Part shown: positions 9,343 through 21,145 of the stretch, one piece after another | How positions within the stretch are numbered: position 1 is the stretch's first letter | Layout: each line of letters opens with the position of its first letter | Source: Klebsiella quasipneumoniae subsp. quasipneumoniae | GTDB taxonomy: Bacteria; Pseudomonadota; Gammaproteobacteria; Enterobacterales; Enterobacteriaceae | Direction of reading: 5' to 3' | Assembly (NCBI RefSeq): GCF_020525925.1 | Contig: NZ_CP084876.1 | Coordinates: 992,001-1,056,000, forward strand | DNA: 64,000 nt | Notes under the pieces: model-generated | What the model was told of the DNA's origin: nothing | The model's database searches: none | Seen by the model: only the letters and a program-made list of their open reading frames with translations | Program-made: the position numbers and the translations under genes

Positions 9343-9765
9343 TTACGGCGTGACTCCTTTTTTTAAAAGGATATTTCCGTACTTAGCGCACTCTCCTGTG
9401 ATAACGATCGCAAAGGCTTTTTGCGCCCGGTCGTAGAAGGCGAAGCGGTCAATCCGCACGATGTCCGGGCAGGGGGCCTGCGCCGAGAGCGCCTGCCGAT
9501 AGCGCTGTTCCACCGTCGGGTCGAGGGCATCGCCTTCGACGGCAGCCATCATCACCAGCGGCGGCGCGTAGCTGTCTAACTCGAACAGCGGGATAATCGC
9601 CTGCAGCAGGTCGCTGACCCGCAGGCCGTCGGCACGGATCACCTGCGGACCCATGCTGTGCGCCGGGAAGTGGGCATCGGAAAAAATAATTTCATCCCCA
9701 TGGCCCATTTCGGCCAGCACTTTCAGCAGTTCCGGCGATATCAGCGGGGAAATGGTTTTGAGCAT
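9343..9765 (-). CDS. fucU: L-fucose mutarotase FucU
   Basis: FucU interconverts the alpha and beta anomers of L-fucose (RbsD/FucU fold). The start is set at 9765 ([14 protein letters not shown]), giving 140 residues, the usual length; the upstream extension lies inside fucK. The motifs [19 protein letters not shown] (catalytic His region) and [13 protein letters not shown] are characteristic. It starts one base after fucK ends, so translation is probably coupled. Confidence 0.95.
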   Translation of the reverse strand: MLKTISPLISPELLKVLAEMGHGDEIIFSDAHFPAHSMGPQVIRADGLRVSDLLQAIIPLFELDSYAPPLVMMAAVEGDALDPTVEQRYRQALSAQAPCPDIVRIDRFAFYDRAQKAFAIVITGECAKYGNILLKKGVTP

Positions 9766-9766
9766 C

Positions 9767-11185
9767 TCAGGCTTCCTCTGTGAATTCAGGTTCAGTTTGC
9801 GGCCAAAAATAGCGGTAGCGGTACGCGACCTGCGCTCTGGCCTGCTCCGGCGAAGAGAACTCGCCCACGCCATACCAGCCAAACATCGCCGCGCCGGCCA
9901 CCGTGGTTTCGGCATCGTCGAGCACTTTGATCGGTATTCCCAGCCGGTCGGCCTTGATCTGGTTCCACAGCGCGTTGCGGCTGCCGCCGCCGACCAGCAG
10001 CAGCTCTTTCGCCCGGAAGCGGCCGATGTTTTCCAGGGTTTGCAGATGCTGCGCCAGCTGGTCGCTTAACCCCTCCAGCGCGGCACGGTAAAAATGGCCG
10101 CGGGTGGTGTTGAGCGTGACGCCCTGCCAGCCGGCGTGCTGGCTGGCGAGCAGGTCGCACTGCATCCTGACGCCCTCGGCGCCGGGCGGGATCGCCTGGG
10201 CTTCGTCAATCAGAGTTTGCCACGGCGTGTCGGCGCTCCACAGCAGCTTACGCACCCATTCGAGCACGCCGGAGGCCAGCCACTGCATCCCCGGGTTATA
10301 GCGTCCCGGCTGGCTGTCCAGTTCGCAGGTGGAGCCGCTGTAGTCGCCGAGCAGCGAGGTGTCGACCTGCGCGCTGCGCACCATCAGGATCTCCCAGGTC
10401 CCGGAGGAGAGCACCGGCTCATCCTGCCCGGCGCCGGCGCCAAACAGGGCGAACTGGGTGTCGTGCCCGGCCGAGATAACCGGGATCCCGACGGGAAGGC
10501 CCAACAGCGCAGCGGCCTCCGGCAGCAGGGCGCCGATCGGCTGGCCCGCTTCTACCAGCCGTGGGAACAGGCGGCGCGGCAGGCCGGTCGCCTGCAGGAT
10601 CGGCGCGCTGAAATCGCGCTGCCGGAGATCGAGCATCTGGCTGGTGCCCGCCATGGTGAGGTCGGTGGTGAACTCCCCGGTCAGCCGATGGTTGATCAGC
10701 GACGAAATGAACAGCCAGGCATGGGCCTGCGCCAGCAGCTGCGGGTGGTTCTCTTTCAGCCAGATCAGCTTATACAGGGTGTTGAACGCAAAGGCGCCGA
10801 CGCCGGCGATTTGCTGCAGCTGGCGCGCGGGCATATACCGGCTGATGGTGTCCATCACCGCCGCGGTGCGCGGGCATTTCCAGCTGATGATCGGATACAG
10901 CAGCGCACCCTGCTCATCCACCAGCGCGCCATCGACGCCAAAGGTCGTGACGGCGATGCCGCGCACCGTGCAGGAGGCCAGCGGGTCGTGGATCTGCCGA
11001 CAGCAATCGGCAAAGCGCTGCATAATGGCCTCCAGCGACCACTGGTGCCAGTCGCTGCGCTCGGCGGCGATGTCGCTGGCGTTTGCCGTGGCGGCGCGGG
11101 CGACAATGTTCCCCTGTCGGTCAACGGCCATCGCCCGCACGTTCGTGGCGCCGCAGTCGAGGACCAGGATAACGTCTTGCTTCAT
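9767..11185 (-). CDS. fucK: L-fuculokinase FucK
   Basis: FucK phosphorylates L-fuculose to L-fuculose-1-phosphate with ATP. It is a FGGY-family kinase of 472 residues. The N-terminal [13 protein letters not shown] motif binds phosphate, and [20 protein letters not shown] near the C-terminus is the second FGGY signature. The start at 11185 has a GGGAG ribosome-binding site. The longer upstream frame runs into the REP repeat and was rejected. Confidence 0.95.
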   Translation of the reverse strand: MKQDVILVLDCGATNVRAMAVDRQGNIVARAATANASDIAAERSDWHQWSLEAIMQRFADCCRQIHDPLASCTVRGIAVTTFGVDGALVDEQGALLYPIISWKCPRTAAVMDTISRYMPARQLQQIAGVGAFAFNTLYKLIWLKENHPQLLAQAHAWLFISSLINHRLTGEFTTDLTMAGTSQMLDLRQRDFSAPILQATGLPRRLFPRLVEAGQPIGALLPEAAALLGLPVGIPVISAGHDTQFALFGAGAGQDEPVLSSGTWEILMVRSAQVDTSLLGDYSGSTCELDSQPGRYNPGMQWLASGVLEWVRKLLWSADTPWQTLIDEAQAIPPGAEGVRMQCDLLASQHAGWQGVTLNTTRGHFYRAALEGLSDQLAQHLQTLENIGRFRAKELLLVGGGSRNALWNQIKADRLGIPIKVLDDAETTVAGAAMFGWYGVGEFSSPEQARAQVAYRYRYFWPQTEPEFTEEA

Positions 11186-11213
11186 AGTGACTCCCGAAAC
11201 AACATTGCCGAAT

Positions 11214-11273
11214 GGCGCGGCGCTTATCCGGCCTACAAACAGCGCGCGTCTGTAGGCCCGGTAAGCCTGCGCC
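11214..11273. repeat. REP/BIME element between fucI and fucK
   Basis: Inverted units GGCGCGGCGCTTATCCGGCC...TACA and TGTAGGCCCGGTAAGCC...GCGCC flank a short centre. Lying inside the operon, it may set differential stability of the fucPI and fucK mRNA segments. Confidence 0.8.
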
Positions 11274-11291
11274 ACCGGCTAAACCCACCAG

Positions 11292-13067
11292 TTAACGCTT
11301 ATACAGCGGCCCGTAGTTCTGGCAGGCGCGATAGTCCTGGCCTTCGATGTCCATGCCGTGCGCGGCCCAGGCGGAGGGGCGGTAGATTTTCGCCGCTTCC
11401 ACGTTGTGCATGCAGACCGGAATGCGCAGCATGGCGGCGAGGGTAATGAAATCCGCGCCGACATGGCCGATGGTCAGCACGCCGTGGTTGGCGCCCCAGT
11501 TGGCCATGACCGAGTACACATCGCTGAACGGGCCCTTGCCGGTCAGGCGCGGGGCAAACCAGGTGGTGGGCCAGGTGGAGTTGGTGCGGGCGTCGAGCTG
11601 GTCGTGCATCGCTTTGGGCAGCGCCACGCTCCAGCCTTCGGCAATTTGCAGCACCGGTCCCAGACCTTTGATGATGTTCACCCGGGTCATGGTGAACGGC
11701 ACGCCGCCTTCGGTCAGGAAGCGGGAAGAGAAGCCGCCGCCGCGGAAGTATTCATGGATCGCCGGGCACCATTCGGTGGCCGCGAGGCAGGCATCCGCCT
11801 CGTTCTGTTCAATCTCCCAGTGAGGTTTCATCGTCGGGTTGCCCTGCGCGTCGCGCTGCTGGCAGGAGCCGTCCAGCGCCGCGGAGCCGGAGTTAATCAG
11901 GTGAATAATGCCGTGCTCCGCCCGGCCGGTGAGCGGCTGCCCGGTGACGCGCTCAACGGCGTCCGGCGACCAGTAGGTGCGCACGTCGGCAAACACCTGG
12001 GCGGTGCCGGTGAGCTGGTGGCCCATCAGCATGGCCACGCCGTTGAGGCTGTCGTTTTCGGTGGCGACGACGAACGGCTCGCGCACGCCGTTCCAGTCAA
12101 AAGAGCTGTTGAGCAGCGCTTCGGCGGTATCGCCATTGGGGTATTGATCGGTCCAGTGGCGCTGGCCCTGGAAGCCGGCGGCGATGGCGTTGTAGCCCAG
12201 CGACTCCTCCACCAGCCCTTTTTCCGCGAGCTTCGCGTTGCCCTGCATCATATCGCGGATGCACATCGCCATCAGCAGGCTCTCTTTCAGCACCGCGCGG
12301 CTCTGCGTTTCATTGCGCTTATACTGCTCGGCGTTCTGATCTTCGCCGTAGCGGAAATGTTTATCCGCCCACGCCAGCGCCATCTCCAGCTCGGTTTCAT
12401 CATAGATTTTCTGATCGATTCGCCGGCGCAGCTCCGTCATGTCGACTGCCTGAACCTTCATCCCGAGCCAGGATTCAAAGAAGTTGTGGTCGACGATGGA
12501 GCCGGCGATGCCCATTGAGACGCCGCCCAGCGACAGATAGCTTTTCCCCTTCATACTGGCGACGGCCAGGCCGGCGCGAGCAAAGCGCAACAGTTTTTCT
12601 TCGACGTCCGCCGGGATGGAGGTGTCATCGGCATCCTGCACGTCATGCCCGTAGATGGAGAACGCCGGGATCCCTTTCTGGCTGTGGGCCGCCAGCGCGG
12701 CGGCCAGATAGACCGCCCCCGGACGTTCGGTGCCGTTAAAGCCCCAGATGGCCTTCGGGCGCAGCGGATCCATGTCGATGGTTTCACTGCCGTAGCACCA
12801 GCAGGGGGTGACGGTGATGGTGACGCCAACGTTCTGGCTGCTGAATTTCTCTTCACAGGCGGCCGACTCGGCCATGCCGGCGATGCAGGTATCGGCGATC
12901 ACGCACTCCACCCGGGCGCCGCAGGCATGGCGCAGCTTCTCGCTGATAAGCGCGGCGGTGGCTTTCGCCATGTTCATGGTTTGCGCTTCCAGCGATTCGC
13001 GGACCCCCATGCGACGACCATCGATTACCGGGCGGATACCGATCTTCGGTAAGCTGATTTTTTTCAT
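11292..13067 (-). CDS. fucI: L-fucose isomerase FucI
   Basis: FucI converts L-fucose to L-fuculose and also accepts D-arabinose, using Mn2+. The 591-residue length equals that of the E. coli enzyme, and the frame begins [19 protein letters not shown]. Characteristic stretches are [14 protein letters not shown] and [19 protein letters not shown]. The active-site acidic and histidine residues fall within the conserved central and C-terminal domains. It lies 32 bp downstream of fucP and forms an operon with it. Confidence 0.96.
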   Translation of the reverse strand: MKKISLPKIGIRPVIDGRRMGVRESLEAQTMNMAKATAALISEKLRHACGARVECVIADTCIAGMAESAACEEKFSSQNVGVTITVTPCWCYGSETIDMDPLRPKAIWGFNGTERPGAVYLAAALAAHSQKGIPAFSIYGHDVQDADDTSIPADVEEKLLRFARAGLAVASMKGKSYLSLGGVSMGIAGSIVDHNFFESWLGMKVQAVDMTELRRRIDQKIYDETELEMALAWADKHFRYGEDQNAEQYKRNETQSRAVLKESLLMAMCIRDMMQGNAKLAEKGLVEESLGYNAIAAGFQGQRHWTDQYPNGDTAEALLNSSFDWNGVREPFVVATENDSLNGVAMLMGHQLTGTAQVFADVRTYWSPDAVERVTGQPLTGRAEHGIIHLINSGSAALDGSCQQRDAQGNPTMKPHWEIEQNEADACLAATEWCPAIHEYFRGGGFSSRFLTEGGVPFTMTRVNIIKGLGPVLQIAEGWSVALPKAMHDQLDARTNSTWPTTWFAPRLTGKGPFSDVYSVMANWGANHGVLTIGHVGADFITLAAMLRIPVCMHNVEAAKIYRPSAWAAHGMDIEGQDYRACQNYGPLYKR

Positions 13068-13099
13068 TACAGATCCCTCAGGTTATGCGGATAACAGGT

Positions 13100-14410
13100 T
13101 TAGTTCGTCGCCGCTTGCGAGCGGAAACGGGCAAAAATAAAGATGATGGCGAAGCACAGCGCCGGGACCAGCTCAGCGGTCGGGATATTGCCGGCGGCAT
13201 CGCTGACAAAGCCCATCACCGGGGTGACGATCCCGCCGCCGATGATGGTCATGACGATAAAGGACGAGCCATATTTGGTGTCCTGGCCCAGCTGCTTAAT
13301 CCCCAACGAGAAGATGGTCGGGTACTGAATGGACATAAAGGCGCTGCACAGGGTAAGGGCCAGCAGGCCGACGTGGCCGCCGCTGAAGGCGGAGAGCAAA
13401 CAGAGCAGCATGGCGATAAGCGCATAGAAAGCCAGTACGTTATGCGGCGCGAAGCGGCGGATAAGCCAGGTGCCGGTGAAACGGCCAATGAAGAAACAGA
13501 CCATGGTGCCGGTCAGGTAGTTGGCGGCGAAACCGGCCGTCATGCCCGGGATCTCTTCGACAGCGTAGCGAATCAGATAGCTCCAGCAGGCGGTCTGCGC
13601 GCCGACATAGCAGAACTGGGCCAGAACCGCCCAGCGCCAGTGGCGGATGCGCATCAGGCGCGACAGCGAGGCGAGAAAAGTGCTCTGCGCGCTGTCGCTG
13701 TGGTCATCGCTTTGCAGCGACGGGAAGCGGGTGCAGACGATCAGCAGGGCGACCAGCAGCACGATGGCCACGATAATCATATAGGGGGTTTGTACCGACA
13801 GAACCAGGCTGTGCTTCCAGGCGCCGAGCTGTTCTGGGGTCATGCTATCCAGCACCTCCTGCGGCTGATGCGGGACGTTGGACAAAATAAGGCTCTGGCC
13901 AAATACCACGGCGATAATGGCGCCAAATGAGTTAAAGGTCTGGGCCAGATTAAGACGGAAGTGACCGCCGCTTTCCGGACCGAGAACGGTGACAAACGGG
14001 TTGGCCGCGGTTTCCAGACAGCCAAGCCCGGCGGCGATAATAAATAATCCAATCAGAAATAGGGTGTAATTCATCACTTCGGCGGCAGGCCAGAACAGCG
14101 CGGCGCCGCAGGCATATAAAAACAGGCCAGTAAGAATGCCTGCTTTATAGCTGAATTTTTTCATCAGCATCCCGGCGGGGATGGGAATAACAAAATAGCC
14201 AAAATAAAAAGCTGACTGGATTAATCCGGCCTGAAAGTTAGTCAGCGTAAAGGCCTGTTGAAATTGCGGTAATAAAATATCATTAAGATTATTGGCCACG
14301 GCCCACAGAAAAAAGAGGGAGCATAGCAGAGCAAAAGGAATAATATAGCTCTTACTCTGCCCGCTCTCCATGGCGCGGTAACTTTGCGTTGGTATCGTTG
14401 TGTTTCCCAT
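13100..14410 (-). CDS. fucP: L-fucose:proton symporter FucP
   Basis: FucP is a major facilitator superfamily transporter of 436 residues with 12 predicted helices. It imports L-fucose with protons. The first helix contains IIPFALLCSLFFLWAVANNL, including the aspartate-adjacent NDILLPQFQQAF region important in FucP. It is the first gene of the minus-strand fuc operon, transcribed away from fucAO. Confidence 0.95.
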   Translation of the reverse strand: MGNTTIPTQSYRAMESGQSKSYIIPFALLCSLFFLWAVANNLNDILLPQFQQAFTLTNFQAGLIQSAFYFGYFVIPIPAGMLMKKFSYKAGILTGLFLYACGAALFWPAAEVMNYTLFLIGLFIIAAGLGCLETAANPFVTVLGPESGGHFRLNLAQTFNSFGAIIAVVFGQSLILSNVPHQPQEVLDSMTPEQLGAWKHSLVLSVQTPYMIIVAIVLLVALLIVCTRFPSLQSDDHSDSAQSTFLASLSRLMRIRHWRWAVLAQFCYVGAQTACWSYLIRYAVEEIPGMTAGFAANYLTGTMVCFFIGRFTGTWLIRRFAPHNVLAFYALIAMLLCLLSAFSGGHVGLLALTLCSAFMSIQYPTIFSLGIKQLGQDTKYGSSFIVMTIIGGGIVTPVMGFVSDAAGNIPTAELVPALCFAIIFIFARFRSQAATN

Positions 14411-14572
14411 AGCGTCCTCATCAGTTCAGAAGCAGTTACAACAGCATTCAGGGCGCAGTCTGGTGCTGCAGCAGACCGCAAAATTAAGTGAGCTCAGGTG
14501 ACGCGCCGGTGAGTGAAATGAAAGTCACGGCGGAACTCATGGCTTCATTTTCAAATAAAAACCGCCTGTTAA

Positions 14573-14588
14573 TATGATGAGGGTCACA
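14573..14588. promoter_or_regulatory. Predicted CRP site (fucP-proximal)
   Basis: TATGA-N6-TCACA matches 9 of 10 bases of the TGTGA-N6-TCACA consensus. It lies 163 bp upstream of fucP in the divergent region. CRP activation of the fuc genes is established in E. coli. Confidence 0.7.
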
Positions 14589-14612
14589 CTTAACGCTCTG
14601 CGGACCATTTTA

Positions 14613-14628
14613 TGTGATAATTGTCACT
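14613..14628. promoter_or_regulatory. Predicted CRP site (central)
   Basis: TGTGATAATTGTCACT matches 9 of 10 consensus bases. It is centred 40 bp from the other CRP site, so the two lie on nearly the same helix face, and it could serve both fucPIKUR and fucAO. Confidence 0.75.
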
Positions 14629-14737
14629 TTAATTTTTCAAAATCGCTGACCGTTTGAGAAAATAAATTCACAAAACCACAACGCCAATGACCGATTGAAT
14701 ATATATCGTGGAAAACGGGCAAATGTTACAGGAAAAT

Positions 14738-14779
14738 AAAATGCCCGCTTGATGGAATATTTTTAAGAACGGGCATTTT
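14738..14779. promoter_or_regulatory. Inverted repeat upstream of fucA, possible operator or leader hairpin
   Basis: Perfect 10-bp arms AAAATGCCCG / CGGGCATTTT are separated by 22 bases. A third copy of the core, ACGGGCA, lies at 14715-14721, so the core occurs three times at about 27-bp spacing. FucR is a plausible binder (inference), or the arms may form a 5' leader hairpin of the fucA mRNA. The rest of the 14411-14976 gap is AT-rich and shows no convincing gene. Confidence 0.45.
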
Positions 14780-14976
14780 AAATGGTCGATTAACCAGTCT
14801 GATCTCTTTTTTTAGGGCGGAATAATTGACGTGGTTCACAAAATATGGCGATGAAAATTCCCCTGTGATTATTCAGGCTGAAGATGGAGAACATTATTCA
14901 ACCTATCCCACGGTAGCCGACAATAATTGCGTTGCCCTGCCGTTGACGGATGATGAGTCGCCAAAAGAGGAAAGCA

Positions 14977-15624
14977 ATGGAAAGAAACAGACTGGCCCGG
15001 CAGATTATCGATACCTGCCTGGAAATGACCCGCCTGGGGTTAAATCAGGGGACCGCCGGCAATGTCAGCGTGCGCTATCAGGGGGGGATGCTGATCACGC
15101 CCACCGGCATCCCGTATGAAAAACTGACGGAAGAGAAGATCGTCTTTATTGATGCCGATGGCCAGCATGAGCAGGGAAAACTGCCCTCCAGCGAATGGCG
15201 TTTCCATCAGGCGGCCTACCAGACGCGGCCCGATGCCCAGGCGGTGGTCCACAATCACGCTGTGCATTGTACGGCGGTGTCGATCCTCAACCGGCCCATT
15301 CCGGCCATCCACTATATGATCGCCGCGGCGGGCGGGAATTCGATCCCCTGCGCGCCCTATGCCACTTTCGGCACCCGCGAACTGTCTGAGCATGTCGCGG
15401 TGGCGCTGAAGCACCGCAAAGCCACGCTGCTGCAGCATCATGGCCTGATCGCCAGCGAGGCCAGCCTGGAGAAAGCGCTCTGGCTGGCGCATGAAGTGGA
15501 AGTCCTGGCCCAGCTCTATCTCAGCACGCTGGCGATTACCGACCCGGTACCGGTGCTGGATGACGAGGCGATCGCCATCGTGCTGGAGAAGTTCAAAACC
15601 TACGGATTACGCATTGAAGAGTGA
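14977..15624 (+). CDS. fucA: L-fuculose-phosphate aldolase FucA
   Basis: FucA is a class II Zn-dependent aldolase. It splits L-fuculose-1-phosphate to dihydroxyacetone phosphate and L-lactaldehyde. The 215 residues match the family. VVHNHAVHC and LQHHGLI supply the zinc-binding histidines, and NQGTAGNVSVR binds phosphate. The start at 14977 (MERNRLARQ) follows an AGAGGAA ribosome-binding site; an in-frame ATG at 14950 is less likely. Confidence 0.96.
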   Translation: MERNRLARQIIDTCLEMTRLGLNQGTAGNVSVRYQGGMLITPTGIPYEKLTEEKIVFIDADGQHEQGKLPSSEWRFHQAAYQTRPDAQAVVHNHAVHCTAVSILNRPIPAIHYMIAAAGGNSIPCAPYATFGTRELSEHVAVALKHRKATLLQHHGLIASEASLEKALWLAHEVEVLAQLYLSTLAITDPVPVLDDEAIAIVLEKFKTYGLRIEE

Positions 15625-15651
15625 TGCCGCAACGCTAACAGGAGAGACGCG

Positions 15652-16800
15652 ATGGCAAACCGAATGATCCTCAACGAAACGGCGTGGTTTGGCCGGGGGG
15701 CGATAAACGCATTAACCGATGAAGTGCTGCGGCGCGGTTATCGCAAGGCATTGATCGTGACCGACAGCACCCTCGCGCAGTGCGGTGTAGCGGCAAAAGT
15801 CACTGACAAACTGGACGCCGCCGGGCTGGCATGGGACATGTTCAGCGACGTGATCCCCAATCCCACCATCGCCGTGGTCCAGCAGGGGCTGCAGGCCTTT
15901 CAGCGCAGCGGGGCGGATTACCTGATCGCCATCGGCGGCGGTTCGCCGCAGGATACCTGTAAGGCGATCGGTATTATTCAGCGTAACCCGGCGTTCGCCG
16001 ATGTCCGCAGCCTGGAGGGGCTGTCGCCCACCCGTCAGCCCAGCGTGCCGATCTTCGCGGTGCCGACCACCGCGGGTACCGCGGCGGAGGTGACGATTAA
16101 CTATGTCATCACCGATGAAGAACAGCGGCGCAAGTTTGTCTGCGTCGACCCGCACGATATTCCGCAGGTGGCCTTTATCGATGCCGATATGATGGACGCC
16201 ATGCCGCCGGCGCTGAAGGCGGCGACCGGCGTCGACGCCCTGACGCACGCTATCGAAGGGTACCTCACCCGCGGCGCCTGGGCTTTGACCGATGCGCTGC
16301 ACCTCAAAGCCATCGAGATCATCGCCGGCGCGCTGCGCGGCTCGGTTGCCGGAGACGCCGGAGCAGGGGAAGCCATGGCGCTCGGCCAGTATGTGGCGGG
16401 GATGGGATTTTCCAACGTCGGGCTTGGCCTGGTGCACGGCATGGCGCATCCGCTCGGCGCTTTCTACAACACGCCGCACGGTGTGGCGAATGCCATCCTG
16501 CTGCCGCACGTGATGCGCTTTAATGCTGAGGCGACCGGGGAAAAATATCGCGATATCGCCAGGGCGATGGGCGTCAGGGTGGAAGCGTTAAGCCTGAGCG
16601 CCGCGCGCCTGGCGGCGGTGGAGGCGGTCTGCCAGCTCAACCGTGATGTCGGTATTCCCGGCCATCTGCGCGAGGTGGGCGTCAGGAAAGAAGATATTCC
16701 GGCGCTGGCCCAGGCGGCGCTGGCGGATGTGTGTACCGGCGGCAACCCGCGCGAGGCGAGCCTGGCTGATATCGTCGGGTTATATCAGGCTGCCTGGTGA
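15652..16800 (+). CDS. fucO: Lactaldehyde reductase (L-1,2-propanediol oxidoreductase) FucO
   Basis: FucO is an iron-dependent group III alcohol dehydrogenase of 382 residues. It reduces L-lactaldehyde to L-1,2-propanediol with NADH under anaerobic conditions. GGGSPQDTCKAIG binds the nucleotide, and GLVHGMAHPLGAFYNTPHG contains histidines of the Fe2+ site. It lies 27 bp downstream of fucA with an AGGAGAG ribosome-binding site, forming the fucAO operon. Confidence 0.96.
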   Translation: MANRMILNETAWFGRGAINALTDEVLRRGYRKALIVTDSTLAQCGVAAKVTDKLDAAGLAWDMFSDVIPNPTIAVVQQGLQAFQRSGADYLIAIGGGSPQDTCKAIGIIQRNPAFADVRSLEGLSPTRQPSVPIFAVPTTAGTAAEVTINYVITDEEQRRKFVCVDPHDIPQVAFIDADMMDAMPPALKAATGVDALTHAIEGYLTRGAWALTDALHLKAIEIIAGALRGSVAGDAGAGEAMALGQYVAGMGFSNVGLGLVHGMAHPLGAFYNTPHGVANAILLPHVMRFNAEATGEKYRDIARAMGVRVEALSLSAARLAAVEAVCQLNRDVGIPGHLREVGVRKEDIPALAQAALADVCTGGNPREASLADIVGLYQAAW

Positions 16801-16858
16801 GGGGCCGCCCCGGCCGAAGCAGGCGGTGCCGCCGCGCCGGCGCCGCGCTCGGGTAGGG

Positions 16859-17614
16859 TCAGCGCGTCAGCCGCAGCTGCTGCAGATTGCCGTCCAGCTG
16901 TAGGTCGGTCTGCAGGCGGGCGACTTCCCGGCAGGTGAAGGCCATGTCCTGATGCGTTGCCAGCTTTTTGCGCCACTTTTCCGGGACCTCGGCCAGGCGG
17001 GCATACAGCCCCTCCAGGTCCTGGAACTCGTTCAGCAGCTGGGCGGCGCTTTTAGGGCCAATGCCCGCTACGCCCGGCACCTTCGAGCTGCTGATCCCCG
17101 CCAGCCCCCAGTAATCCGCCAGCTGCTCCGGGGTGACGCCGAACTCGCTGGCGATGAAGGGGGCGTCCAGCCAGCGCTTCTGAAAGTAGTCGCGGATGCG
17201 GATGGTGGGCGACAGCAGCTGGCAATAGCCTTTGTCAGTGGAGACAATGGTGGCCTGATGGCCCGCCTGGGCCACCTTCACCGCCAGGGTGGCGGCGAGG
17301 TCGTCCGCTTCGCTGCCCGGCGAGGCCCAGCAGCGGATCCCCCGCTGCTCGAAGGCGGCCCGCAGCGCCGGCATCTCGGCGACCAGGGTCTCCGGCATCG
17401 GCGCGCGGCCGGCTTTGTACTCCGGCAGGCGCTGGTGGCGCCAGCCGTGGGCGCGATCCTCATCATCAAACACCGCCACCGCGTGGGTGGGCTGACTATG
17501 GACGATCAGCTGCTCCAGCGCATGCAGGCAGGTATCGACGCAGGGCGAGCCCTGTACCGCGTGGATGCGGCGGATCAGATTTAACGCGTCGACGATTAAC
17601 AGATGAACAGCCAC
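16859..17614 (-). CDS. xni: Flap endonuclease Xni (ExoIX)
   Basis: Xni is a 251-residue 5'-nuclease-family protein related to the N-terminal domain of DNA polymerase [12 protein letters not shown] and the helix-hairpin-helix [16 protein letters not shown] are diagnostic. A GTG start at 17614 is chosen: it yields the standard [16 protein letters not shown]-terminus and follows a GGGGG ribosome-binding site. The ATG at 17704 would add 30 unrelated residues. In E. coli xni directly follows sdaB, but here 13 kb separates them. Confidence 0.93.
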   Translation of the reverse strand: MAVHLLIVDALNLIRRIHAVQGSPCVDTCLHALEQLIVHSQPTHAVAVFDDEDRAHGWRHQRLPEYKAGRAPMPETLVAEMPALRAAFEQRGIRCWASPGSEADDLAATLAVKVAQAGHQATIVSTDKGYCQLLSPTIRIRDYFQKRWLDAPFIASEFGVTPEQLADYWGLAGISSSKVPGVAGIGPKSAAQLLNEFQDLEGLYARLAEVPEKWRKKLATHQDMAFTCREVARLQTDLQLDGNLQQLRLTR

Positions 17615-17710
17615 AGATACCCCCTTATTCTCAGCGCCTTTAGGGTAACATCGCCATCGGATCGAGGCTATCTGCGCCTGAACAATCAGGAAGATAACGC
17701 GCAAATTTCG

Positions 17711-19654
<1,944 letters not shown>

Positions 19655-19728
19655 GGCGGGCCTCCGGTCGTTGACCTGCTGAACTTATCCTGCGGCGGCG
19701 GCGGAAACCAGAGGGGGAAAGGTCGGCA

Positions 19729-19780
19729 GCTGTTGCAAATGCGCCAGCGGATGCGCGGCGGCTGCGGGATTTGCAACAGC
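19729..19780. promoter_or_regulatory. Candidate activator-binding inverted repeat (UAS) for the sigma-54 regulator
   Basis: Two perfect 12-base copies in opposite orientation, GCTGTTGCAAAT (19729-19740) and ATTTGCAACAGC (19769-19780), lie between the regulator and the operon. They are roughly 90-135 bp upstream of the predicted sigma-54 transcription start, the usual distance for enhancer-binding proteins. They are also close to the regulator's own start, so autoregulation is possible. Confidence 0.65.
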
Positions 19781-19839
19781 GCGGCGCGGCGAAGTCTTTT
19801 TCAGTCCATTGATTTTAAAGAATTAATTTTTTATTCACC

Positions 19840-19856
19840 ATTGGCATGATTATCGC
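19840..19856 (+). promoter_or_regulatory. Predicted sigma-54 (-24/-12) promoter of the organosulfur operon
   Basis: TTGGCATGATTATCGCT has the GG (19842-19843) and GC (19854-19855) dinucleotides at the exact -24/-12 spacing. It matches the TTGGCACG-N4-TTGCT consensus with two mismatches. The transcription start would be near 19867, 60 bp before the first operon gene. Confidence 0.7.
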
Positions 19857-19864
19857 TAACACTC

Positions 19865-19914
19865 ATATAACCAAATTAAAACATCTCTTCGATAAATATC
19901 GGATATGGTTATAT
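19865..19914 (+). promoter_or_regulatory. Inverted repeat in the 5' leader of the organosulfur operon
   Basis: ATATAACCA (19865-19873) and TGGTTATAT (19906-19914) form perfect 9-bp arms. Between them lies a smaller CGATA / TATCG dyad (19890-19901). The outer arm overlaps the predicted transcription start. It could be a second operator, for example for CysB or Cbl-type control, or an mRNA hairpin before the ribosome-binding site. Confidence 0.45.
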
Positions 19915-19926
19915 AGGAAATAGATA

Positions 19927-21099
19927 ATGACGCAGCAAGCTCCCGACAAGATCAATGTCTTCTGGTTCTTACCTACCCATGGCGATGGCCGCTATCTGGG
20001 CACTACCGAGGGCGGACGTCCGGTTGATTTACCTTATCTGCAGCAGGTGGCGCTGGCGGCCGACAGCCTGGGCTATTACGGCGTGCTGATCCCCACCGGT
20101 AAAAGCTGTGAGGATTCGTGGCTGGTGGCCTCGGCGCTGGCGCCGTTGACCCGCCGTCTGCGCTACCTGGTGGCGGTCAGACCGGGTCTGCAGCCGCCCA
20201 CTTTGGCGGCGCGGATGGCGGCCACCCTCGACCGTTTATCGGAAGGGCGGCTGCTGATCAACGTCGTCACCGGCGGCGACCCGGTGGAAAACAAAGGCGA
20301 TGGCATTTTTCTCAGCCACAGCGAACGCTACCAGGTGACTCGCGAATTTCTCGATGTTTACTCCCGCCTGCTGCGCGGCGAGAAAGTGGACTATCACGGG
20401 GAGCATATTCATGTCGAGGGGGCGGAGGTGCTGTTTCCGCCGGTTCAGGAGAATGGCCCGCCGCTGTACTTCGGCGGCTCTTCTGAGGCAGCTATCGATG
20501 TGGCGGCCGAACAGATCGACAGTTATCTGACGTGGGGCGAACCGCCGGAACTGGTGGCGGAGAAGCTGGCGGTGGTGCGTGAGCGCGCCGCGGCCCGCGG
20601 ACGCACCCTCGAGTACGGCATTCGTCTGCACGTCATCGTGCGCGAAACGGAAGAAGAGGCATGGGCCGCCGCCGACCGGCTGATCGCCCATCTTGACGAC
20701 GACACCATCGCCCAGGCGCAAAAGATCTTCGCCCGCATGGACTCGGCCGGCCAGGCGCGGATGAGCGCTCTGCATCAGGGATCGCGCGATAATCTGCGTA
20801 TTGCCCCTAATCTGTGGGCCGGCGTCGGGCTGGTGCGCGGCGGCGCCGGAACCGCGCTGGTGGGTAATCCGCAGCAGGTGGCGGAACGTATCCGCGAATA
20901 TCAGGCGCTCGGCATCAGCAACTTTATCTTTTCCGGCTATCCGCATCTGGAAGAGGCGCACCGCTTTGCTGAGCTGGTGATGCCTCTGCTGCCGCTGGAA
21001 AACGCGGCCTCGTCGAAGGCGCGCAGCGTGAACACCGGTCCCTTTGGCGAAACCATCGGCGGCGATAAGCGCCCGGTGCGCCAGGTCAGCGCCAGCTGA
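19927..21099 (+). CDS. ssuD: FMNH2-dependent alkanesulfonate monooxygenase (SsuD family)
   Basis: This 390-residue TIM-barrel flavin monooxygenase cleaves the C-S bond of alkanesulfonates using FMNH2 and O2, releasing sulfite and an aldehyde. It closely resembles E. coli Ssu[18 protein letters not shown] at the N-terminus, [37 protein letters not shown] and [19 protein letters not shown]. The usual ssuE reductase and ssuABC genes are not adjacent. It is the first gene of the operon behind the predicted sigma-54 promoter. The C-terminal tail is slightly extended and variable. Confidence 0.9.
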   Translation: MTQQAPDKINVFWFLPTHGDGRYLGTTEGGRPVDLPYLQQVALAADSLGYYGVLIPTGKSCEDSWLVASALAPLTRRLRYLVAVRPGLQPPTLAARMAATLDRLSEGRLLINVVTGGDPVENKGDGIFLSHSERYQVTREFLDVYSRLLRGEKVDYHGEHIHVEGAEVLFPPVQENGPPLYFGGSSEAAIDVAAEQIDSYLTWGEPPELVAEKLAVVRERAAARGRTLEYGIRLHVIVRETEEEAWAAADRLIAHLDDDTIAQAQKIFARMDSAGQARMSALHQGSRDNLRIAPNLWAGVGLVRGGAGTALVGNPQQVAERIREYQALGISNFIFSGYPHLEEAHRFAELVMPLLPLENAASSKARSVNTGPFGETIGGDKRPVRQVSAS

Positions 21100-21145
21100 T
21101 GGCCCGGAGCGCGACCATGAGACAGCATACCGGAGGAGGGCAGCG

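Noticed and set aside
10094..11446. 450-codon plus-strand frame opposite fucK
   Set aside because: It is a codon-bias shadow: it crosses the fucK start, the REP repeat and the fucI end, and its protein shows no known fold.
14513..14528. GTGA...TCAC dyad near the fucP promoter as a third CRP site
   Set aside because: The half-sites are separated by 8 bases rather than the 6 needed between GTGA and TCAC for CRP.
14826..15119. 97-codon TTG-started frame upstream of and overlapping fucA
   Set aside because: It starts with TTG, continues out of frame deep into fucA and resembles no protein I know. The first 45 codons are acidic and protein-like, so it is kept only as a remote possibility.
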